A stretch of 64,000 nucleotides of DNA, from NCBI GenBank assembly GCA_002633025.1, contig NMRB01000002.1, positions 379,361-443,360 on the forward strand, read 5' to 3'. Both the position numbers and the translations under genes were made by a program. This DNA is from Notospermus geniculatus (taxonomy: Eukaryota; Nemertea; Pilidiophora; Heteronemertea; Lineidae). Below, piece after piece: positions 56,339 through 64,000 of the stretch (position 1 is the first letter of the stretch; the number at the start of each line of letters is the position of its first letter). The notes under the pieces were generated by a model that was not told the DNA's origin, did not search any database, and saw only the letters and a list, made by a program, of their open reading frames with translations.

Positions 56339-59300
56339 NCTCTTCGCATGTTAATCGTTAGCGGATAAAAGGACTGCAAGTTATGAGATGTTGGTGTTAT
56401 AGCGATACACTTGACAACCACTTTGTGATGTGAATCAAAACACTTACCGACTGGCTTATTCCTACTGGCGCGAGATGTTCTGTATGGCCTATCTTTTCGG
56501 CAGAATCTCAGTGCCTGGATCATGTACTGTACATGACATTCTAAACTTGTGAATACCGATTTCTGTTATATAAAGGTAAATGCCTAGGCCTATACTTACT
56601 GCCCAGCACATCCTATGAGACGACCCCTAGTTTCTCCTCTCTCTTATTTGGCAAATATCATCAATCTTTCGTTTCTTCCCCTATTGACTCGTCCTCGCCT
56701 GGAAATTGCCAAATGAACCTAATACGCCTCGTTTGTGATTTGATAATATGAGGCAGACGAACCCGTGACGTAAGAGAATTGATGGAGTCGTCGAGATTAT
56801 CTCAGGGACAAGATGGAGAGATTGGTTCATTAGCAAGAGTGGGCCTTCAACATCCACCAGACATAGTGTCATTTGCCTTCAATATCTCCCCAACCGTGCT
56901 GCCAAAGCAGGGATCGAAAGGACGCCTTGTCCAAAAGCATTCAAATATTCAACTTCCAAATGCTGTATGTTCCAATCGTCTTCAACTCTGAAGCTTTCGG
57001 CGACCTTCGGGCCGCCATTGAAAGCACGATGCTGGTAGGCCTACAAATCGTTCTCGGACGTTCAGATTGCTGTTTGTTCGTCTGAGTTTGCACCAAAAGG
57101 CCTAGAACGTAGATCCGGAATAAAGGATTCGACTCGTATTGAACATTGCAACAAAAGAAGTTGGATAGTTTATACCGGTGTACATGTACCAATTTCCTTT
57201 GTCAATTTCGGTTGTTTGTCCTTGTCGCTGAGCTGTTGATAGGAACTGTGAGCTCTTGCTCTGGCTGTGTGCACACAGGCCTATCACACACTGCATATGT
57301 TGAGTGTATGTTGCCACTGGAAGTTTGGTATGGTGTTGACAAGATTCTGCCACTACCATAGGATTAGAAGAGATCTTTCAGCCTTTACCACGCAGTTGCT
57401 TTCCAATAATGACGACTTTTACGTGATGTATTTCTTTAGGCCTACGTGTGGGGGTGGAGACATGACAAAGGAAAGATTTTTGCATGCCATATGATTAAAG
57501 TAGAATCAGTAGGACATCAGTGGCGCCAAACATTTTTACGTGTTTTTATAGTCCAAAGCCATTTCATACGTATTCTATACCGTAGTTTTTATGCGAAAAG
57601 GCCGGCCTACTGATACCCGTCATAGACTCATGGCCAAATTTTGATAATATGCTCAATCAGGGCTTCATATGGGTCTTTATACATACATGTAAGCCCAGTA
57701 TGTCATAATTTGGAATTAGACCTACAGAACAAGAAAATTATTGCATAACAGCACGTTCCTAAAGATGGATAAAAGCTCTTGTGAATTGACATAATATGAG
57801 TGGAATAATCCTTTATTCCTGATCACCAAGTTGGCAAGTTCCTGTCGGCCAACAAGAAAATTAACGTTATGTGAAATGTCAGTTACGTATATTCACTTAG
57901 AACCTCCATGCATATACAACGTTTTTATTCCTTTTGAACGTTTCTATTCCTTTTGAACTCGCTGCGGGTGTCAGTATCATACCGCTAGTAGAATTTATCA
58001 CGCGATGCTGCGTAAAAATCCAGTCGTGCTCATGTACATCTACATTTAATATTAAATACTGTATACAATCAACAATGAAATCCATTCGGCCGGCAGCTGT
58101 GTGGTTTCACGGGATAGTTGCTGATGATGTTATTGGACCAATGGGGACATCATCTTGGAGAATGATGCTATACATCGATGTCAACATCACTAATCCCAAC
58201 AGCTACAACGTTAATATACCACTACCCTACTCTCCACTGCGATGTAGGCAAAGCCCACAATTTTTCTTTGGGAATAGGATAACACTGCCACCACAGCCAT
58301 TTTGGAAAAAGCTTTGCAAGATGGAAATACGGCAGCAGAATGGACGAAAACAAGACTGTTTTGCTGTAAAGTGTTTATAAATACAATGTACATAAAAATC
58401 TTACAAAATGAGTCGAATGACATGCATTTATCTTCGTTGGTTTCCTATCCAAACATTAATTTGTTTGACTTATACATAACGGTATATTTTGAGAATGATT
58501 TGCATGGATGGTGGTGCGTATGGAAGTGACGGTAACGTAAGATGAAAGGACCGTCTTTCTAATATTTTGCCTATTCTAATTCATGAGTATATGCCTACAC
58601 CACCGACCACACTTTTTCGTAAACCCTCAAATGACGCTGTCCATCGGCCCGTAGTGGTAGCTTTCGTAAACCCACGAGTGTCGCTGTTCGATAGGTCCGT
58701 ACTGGTAAGCTCATGTGCCCGTAAACATGTAGAAAACATGGAATCGATAATTCTTTTTAGATGTCTTAATGTGGAAAATGGCTTTCTTGGGGCAGTAGTC
58801 GCCATTTTGTCTAGTGTTAAAACAAGGTCAAGGTCACACCTCACCAATAGCAAAAACCTTGCTTCTGAATCTTGCTTATGAATATTCCGAGAGTTTGCCT
58901 CGTCTGCTGTGTAACTAATGTACTTGAGTGGCTACTATATCGCTGAGGAAACTGGTTAAGAAGGTTCTCATCAACAACGCCGCGTTATTTACTCAACAAA
59001 CATCCATAGCTCTGGACAGAATTGATTCCGCTGCAAGTGTTCCACGTGCTTTCGCGGTTTTACCAATCATGAATGAGACAGAGAGGGGGCTTGGAGCTTA
59101 TCTACTGTAGGAACCGGAGGATCTCTGGCGTAGGCCTACATAGCTGCCATCGAGATGCTATGGCAGATTCACATACATGTGCCAGTCTCACACACACCCA
59201 CGGGCCAATGATGTGCTCATTTTCCGCTTCCCAGTCGGTGGCGAAACCTACGCTTATCTGATTTTTACCATGGTGTAAGGTGGATCGCCCGATCCCGTCG

Positions 59301-59780
59301 TCGTATATCGAAGTACTCCATTGTCTCAAGTGTAAACTGCAACTATTTGCTATTGTTGCGATAGGAATTGCCTCCTCCCGACAGATCTATATTCCAACAT
59401 GTCTCCATTAATAGTGAAATCAGAGTAGCCCCAAGACGCCCGGTAAATCCAAAGAAAGATAAACAGACGACATCAATTTCAATTTTTATGCGTGCGCACT
59501 CTCCAGAGATACTATTCTTCATGACAATGCTCGTTTGCTTGACTTCATTTATGTTAGATGATGTGGGTCTCAGAAAAAGCCACAGAAGCCGTGGAGCTGA
59601 AATGGTAGTTCCAGCAACGTTCTTGTCGAAATTCTCGGATTCGCTCGTATTATCAATAGCCTTGAAGATATTTTTTATGATCACCGTTTTTGGGGCGTTC
59701 TTTGGGTATTTTACTGTCACTCGTAGTGGGCACAGGTTTATCCAATGGAATGTGTGTTAATGTTTTGAACTGAGAACATG

Positions 59781-60653
59781 TCACACCTCGGTAAGACGTC
59801 TGTATTTCGCTCCGTCGGTAACAGGGCTAATACCCCCATTATCTGCCGGCTTACACAGACCTACATTCTCATTCGTCTGTATAGAATTGCTGTCACTTTG
59901 GTCATCGATGTGTTTTAGCACCTTAAACTGGGGGAGGCGAAATTTCAAATGTTCAGAGCCAGGTTGAAAGACAATGATCGGATCCCCTTGTTCCTTCTGA
60001 GATTTCCTGTAGCAGACGACAGTACAAGTCACAACAACTTGAATCACGTTTATCGTGAACGCAAACGTGTAGATCAGGATGTTAGCACCATGCATGGCAA
60101 TGCGACAGAACCACACTGTTTTATTTGGAGGAATATCAATTTGGAAGATAAACCATGTACAAGTCTCTAAGCAGTCGCTTGGATGGTCGAAGCTCACGTC
60201 CATCGCGAGACCAAGTCCCGTCAGCGCGAGACCCGAACACGCTGCAACGACGGATATCACAGAAAACAAACATGATGCAGTTACTGCGCCAGACGATTTG
60301 GACTTAGCCGCGTAAATCGAAAGACAACCGGCTACTGAGTAGACTGCACCGCAGAAGAAACCGCTACCGAAGAAATAGAGGGCAGCTTTCGTGGGAATCA
60401 TGATACTGGCCGTGATTAATAATGGTATGGATGTCAGGATTTGAATAATTCCGAGTGAGCGCTGAGTTCGTTTGGACCTTCGTCGCCGTTTCGTATCCGG
60501 TGTGAGCACAACTTCCTCTCCGCTCCCAAACGTCACTGTTTGTTCTGCAAACGTCACTGAATGTGGTGGTCCTGGTCCACGTGGTGTTGATGCCGATGAG
60601 GCGGACGACATTTCCAAATATGGAAGCGAGGATGTTGAACCCGAAAGAGTCAT
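59781..60653 (-). CDS. Four-transmembrane protein, CD20/MS4A-like
   Basis: The 290-residue product has a cytoplasmic N terminus (1-66) that is S/P-rich and ends in a basic patch KRRRRSKR. Hydrophobic segments follow at about 67-86, 93-115, 123-151 and 187-214, and a polar C-terminal tail (215-290). The long loop 152-186 has cysteines 161, 165 and 183 and one NKT glycosylation motif (177-179). TM1 begins LGIIQILTSIPLLI, followed by MIP and a short loop before FFCGAVYSVAGCLSIYAAK, closely resembling the LG.IQI...G...Y..SG pattern of the CD20-like (MS4A) family; such proteins are membrane organisers or channel modulators. The start ATG at 60653 is chosen because a strong acceptor (TTTTTCTTTTCAG) lies 17 bases upstream, so a 5' UTR intron is likely. 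The coding region is in one exon. Claudin-like or sarcospan-like alternatives are less likely. The family call is fairly sure; specific function is unknown. Confidence 0.8.
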   Translation of the reverse strand: MTLSGSTSSLPYLEMSSASSASTPRGPGPPHSVTFAEQTVTFGSGEEVVLTPDTKRRRRSKRTQRSLGIIQILTSIPLLITASIMIPTKAALYFFGSGFFCGAVYSVAGCLSIYAAKSKSSGAVTASCLFSVISVVAACSGLALTGLGLAMDVSFDHPSDCLETCTWFIFQIDIPPNKTVWFCRIAMHGANILIYTFAFTINVIQVVVTCTVVCYRKSQKEQGDPIIVFQPGSEHLKFRLPQFKVLKHIDDQSDSNSIQTNENVGLCKPADNGGISPVTDGAKYRRLTEV

Positions 60654-60670
60654 CGTGAAAATCAGGCGTT
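60654..60670 (-). other. 5' UTR piece and splice acceptor of the four-pass gene
   Basis: On the minus strand CATGTTTTTCTTTTCAG precedes AACGCCTGATTTTCACG and then the ATG. The acceptor indicates an upstream noncoding exon to the right of 60672, not identified. Confidence 0.6.
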
Positions 60671-60772
60671 CTGAAAAGAAAAACATGTTCTCATAAGTTC
60701 TCATAACATTTCTTTGAGAAAAGCAATAACATGCGCGATATTCCCGACCTTTTCTTCTTTTTTCCCACGCAG

Positions 60773-61140
60773 GCTTGGGATGAAGTCGAGAAAGTCGGAT
60801 ATTTGAAAAGAAATCCCTGATGAACTTGGTGATGGGAACTTTAGGTACATGTATATCATTGACTTCGACAAATATCTAGATTCCTTTAATAGCCAGACGG
60901 AGTACTACCCAAATATGGGAGCAATAGCCGATGATCTTGTTGCTTTCGTGAGGTTGCTTTTTGTGGGAAGCATTACCAGTGACGACGCAAGTGTAAGAGG
61001 CGTTCGATGAGCTAAAAAGACTGCGTTCTGCAGACTTCAAACAGTTGCTGAGGACCCAGCAAGTGCATTTTTCCTAGTCTTGTAACCAAACAATGGTCGA
61101 TGCGGCCGACGAACATGACGAAACGGAAGCCACCCACTAA
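60773..61140 (+). pseudogene. Coding-like exon remnant with two frameshifts and an in-frame stop
   Basis: A strong acceptor (CTTTTTTCCCACGCAG) ends at 60772. The sequence then reads AWDEVEKVGYLK in one frame. Near the A-run at 60806-60809 the coding text moves to another frame (EIPDELGDGNFRYMYIIDFD, later GAIADDLVAFVRLLFVGSI). Near 60993-60999 it moves again to EAFDELKRLRSADFKQLL, followed by TAG at 61075-61077, a further in-frame MVDAADEHDETEATH and TAA at 61138. The three blocks look protein-coding in composition and are collinear, which suits a decayed last exon or an exon hit by sequencing indels. No upstream exon and no family were recognised. It lies head to head with the four-pass gene, 120 bp from that gene's start codon. 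Confidence 0.4.
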
Positions 61141-64000
61141 GTGTTTTTAATGAAACCGTCGTCTTGCATTTTACAAAGTAAGTGAAGGGGTTGACAAAGG
61201 AATGGATGTTAGGTTAGATACCCGATGTGTCAACAGCCTGGTGGTGGTATCGTTGCTGGTGGATCATATCGAAAGGCATTTTTGTCGTCGATTGACGGTG
61301 ATTGAGCCATCGAGTAGGTCCCAATCCTGCTCTGTTTTACGCTTAGTTATTGCTACTCAAGCTCAAGATCAAACGCATTTTTCAACCAAAAAATTGAATG
61401 CTCGGATGCGGTTACCCATCATGTTTGTTTTGCTTATCTATCCTATTCTAGGTTCGATACTGCAAGTTCTGCAAAATGTCAATGCGAGAATGCAGACAGG
61501 ATTGGTTCAAACGATTACCGAATTCATTCCACTGTCATTATTGGCGGATGTACTATCATTAACTCGCCAACAAACAGGCCCGTATGAATAATGCCATTTA
61601 CTTCAGAGTTCAGTCACTTAGCTTAGGGAGAATGTCTCCCGTGTCTGTCACAACTGATGAACATCATTCTGCAGTTGTTCAATATCCAACGAGATAATAA
61701 CACGAGAGGGCGAAATCAAGCGTTTTCATCATTCTATTCCTCCATCAAATTTATTGATGACATGATACGCGATGATGGTAAACCATAATCGTACGGCATC
61801 AGCCAATTTACCAAAGCTTTTGCCATCGTATTCCAAAACAAAGAACCACTTGCGCAGTCTATTACAGTTAATGTTGCCGTAAACCGTCGACCTTGCCTAG
61901 AATGGACGATGCCGATGGGGACTGCTTGTTTATCGCTTGGCAAATGGAATGAGAAGGCAAAGGTGACTACAGAGGTGGGAAAGTGCAAGGCAGAAAAGAG
62001 ATTTGGCCGTGGTACTCTGCGCAAAGTAGCAAGCAGTGTTGACCGACATAGGCTAGTGCTCTGCATTGCATTTTCATAGTACTGTGTGAGATTCGCGTGT
62101 GTACAGGCCATGTCATGCTTTCTTGCCGACCAATATGCGGAAAGGAAAAGGCTTCGTAATTTCTCGTCACGCTGGTTACAAACACGGCAGTGCATTTTCC
62201 GTTTCGCACATTGGTCGGTATGAATTGGGCCTAACGAAATCGTCCAGACAAGAGATGCGAGTGAGAACCCTTCCCCCAAACGCATGAAATACAAATGCAC
62301 TTAATAATCTACCGGTATACTGGAGCCGATTTAGTCGTAACCACAACCGGTCTGAAGACGGTTAAGCGTATTAAAGTACTGGCGTTGATTTCATCTGCGG
62401 TATTCGATTCCAATATTTGTATTCGCCATGTTTGATACCGCGAAAGATTAATCGATAGAAAAAAGTCGATTTGGAAAAATATCGCGAGCAATGAGATCAA
62501 TACAAGATCGGACGCTTAACTACAGTCTGTACGGAACAAATTACTCGCAGACGATCGGTCTGGTCGCGAGGTACCGGTTATTTTTGTGAGCATGAACATC
62601 TCCATTAGGCGTTAAAGAATGAAAAGGAAGGGAGAGGGAGTTTTTGTTATGTTTCGGCGCGTTTATTCTCGAAACAAACAACAACACTGGCAGTGCGGAT
62701 TATCACAGAACAAACTGTGTTCTTCCTTCTCCGGGAGGAGATCAGATAACGTAGCATTTTTCCAACGGCTTTCCTAAAATATTGATGGCCTACGCAACTG
62801 TTTCTTTTTTTTCTGCGGCAGCTGCTTCTCCGCTAGCGTGACCAGTTTTGTCATGATGTACCGATGCTGGCATACGGTTTCCGACTTGTTTAGACAGCTG
62901 CTCGATAGGACAGCACGATAGTGCCCACATCTTGTCATCCCCAGTGGCAGAGCGGATAACAAGCAACAGAATCCGAGAGCGGGGAATCCACCAACCAACT
63001 TGGTAGGAAATTATGAGTCACGCAATCCGGATCATTGTCTATACCGCTGTGAGACAGCTTGTCAGAAGACAGGACGTTGTAAAAACGGCGTAAGAAAACG
63101 AATCATTACAATGTGTCGACTGTTGATGGACGCTGATGGAGAGGGGAAATATTCAGCATGGGTAGTTAGCAGGGATGTCAGAAAATGATGGCAGAAGGGG
63201 GCTTGAAGGAGGATGGTAATGACAGGAGACAAGGATGGATTAGGTACGACAGCGGCATGCCTAATGCTTCTTTCTACGATTCCTTGGGACAGGAGCATCG
63301 TTGCTGAGATGATTGGATCTACCAGAGAGAGCCGCATGGTTTGCATTATTTGTCCTGAGAGCCGTCATTGCTTTGCTGGTCGGGTTTCGAGGGAAACCAT
63401 CCTTTGAATGCTAAGAGCATGTCACAGAGTCAATGCTTTGGTCATTGGTCATGAAAAATAAACATCAATTTGAAGAAATGAGCTCCAGTTACATTGCTGA
63501 GAAGTCGAAATTAACTTCCATTGGTCTAATAGCGTTTTGAAGAGGACAATATTGAACGCAGCTTTTTCTTTTCGATGCAGTACCACTTGGTGAAAATTAC
63601 TGTCCATCATGAGTGTCCTCACGTACGATAAAATTATCGTCTTCCGCTTGAATCATTGTTGACATGGCCGCCAAGACGACGTGGAGAGTTCGGATTAGGA
63701 GGTAAAAAACGTGCTAATGACGGAAGAAGGACTTCGCGGAGGAACTGCACAGCTGGCTGGCTAAGAATTTTCCCACTTATCTCTGCAGGATATCATTCGT
63801 ACACAAGAAAGTAGGAAGGGGAGACGTTTTTTCCCGTGATGTCGTGATATTCTGAGGAATTCATCCTCAACCATGATTGATGCAGTGCCCTTTATGTCTG
63901 TTTCATTGGCATTCCCCATTGCCGCTGGGCACAATGTCGGTCGGCGATGTTGATATTCAACATGAAAGGTACAATGATATATTTTGACGCGATTTAACAA
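61141..64000. other. 2.9 kb without supported gene
   Basis: Open frames of 129 codons (61202-61591, plus) and 188 codons (61734-62300, minus) are present but show no domain, no convincing exon borders and mixed composition. No repeat was recognised. Confidence 0.45.

Larger units (their letters stand above)
51562..59780. other. 8.2 kb without supported gene
   Basis: Between the coiled-coil gene and the four-pass membrane gene. Contains the duplication at 53679-54000, an AATAAA at 53386 and the hairpin element at 56119-56338. The longest open frame (57934-58380, 148 codons) has no family features or codon signal that I trust. Confidence 0.5.

Noticed and set aside
57934-58380. 148-codon open frame on the plus strand
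   Set aside because: No family motifs, no exon signals, and composition like surrounding noncoding DNA.
59343-59760. Overlapping open frames of 125 and 130 codons on both strands
   Set aside because: They lie in the likely 3' UTR of the four-pass gene and neither shows family features.
61202-61591. 129-codon plus-strand frame with a hydrophobic stretch
   Set aside because: One possible membrane segment is not enough; no start context or neighbouring exon supports it.
61734-62300. 188-codon open frame on the minus strand
   Set aside because: Longer than usual by chance, but no domain, hydrophobic pattern or homologue comes to mind, and another open frame overlaps it on the same strand. Could be re-examined with a profile search.

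Overview
The window is eukaryotic nuclear DNA: coding exons are split by GT-AG introns of 100 bp to several kb, with long noncoding stretches, many short inverted-repeat transposons, minisatellites and assembly gaps (one 689-N gap and three single Ns). The gene families are animal ones (SKOR/Fussel co-repressor, MTHFS, a CD20-like four-pass protein). Palindromic words around TAGGCCTA and TACATGTA recur throughout. Together with the animal-type MTHFS intron layout this suggests a marine invertebrate, perhaps an ambulacrarian such as an echinoderm. That placement is an inference; no species can be named from the sequence alone.

Layout. (1) 119-2257, plus strand: a complete three-exon MTHFS gene (5-formyltetrahydrofolate cyclo-ligase, 206 aa). 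Its first intron is full of inverted repeats. (2) 3599-9073, minus strand: a SKOR/Fussel (SKI/SNO-family) transcriptional co-repressor, tail to tail with MTHFS. One large exon carries the DHD and SAND-like domains, and three small 3' exons that I recovered carry a coiled-coil tail. At least one linking exon was not found. (3) 9.1-20.9 kb: no recognisable gene; it holds a 41-bp minisatellite (8 units), the N gap and inverted-repeat elements. (4) 20969-51561, plus strand: one large gene assembled here from 28 exons, encoding a long coiled-coil protein (about 1,330 aa) with a basic, proline/serine-rich, then acidic C-terminal tail. I cannot assign it to a named family. A tRNA-Val(UAC) gene and at least five short inverted-repeat transposons lie in its introns. 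(5) 51.6-59.8 kb: no supported gene; duplications and a hairpin element. (6) 59781-60653, minus strand: a single-exon coding region for a 290-aa four-transmembrane protein of CD20/MS4A-like layout. (7) 60773-61140, plus strand: a coding-like exon remnant broken by two frameshifts and an in-frame stop. (8) 61.1-64.0 kb: nothing supported.

The genes do not form a pathway: folate one-carbon metabolism, a nuclear SMAD-linked co-repressor, a structural coiled-coil protein and a membrane protein. The most interesting signals are the coiled-coil gene, whose central phase-0 exons have lengths in multiples of 14 codons and similar starts (suggesting growth by exon duplication), and the mobile-element record, including one short transposon nested inside the terminal repeat of another with an intact TTA target-site duplication.
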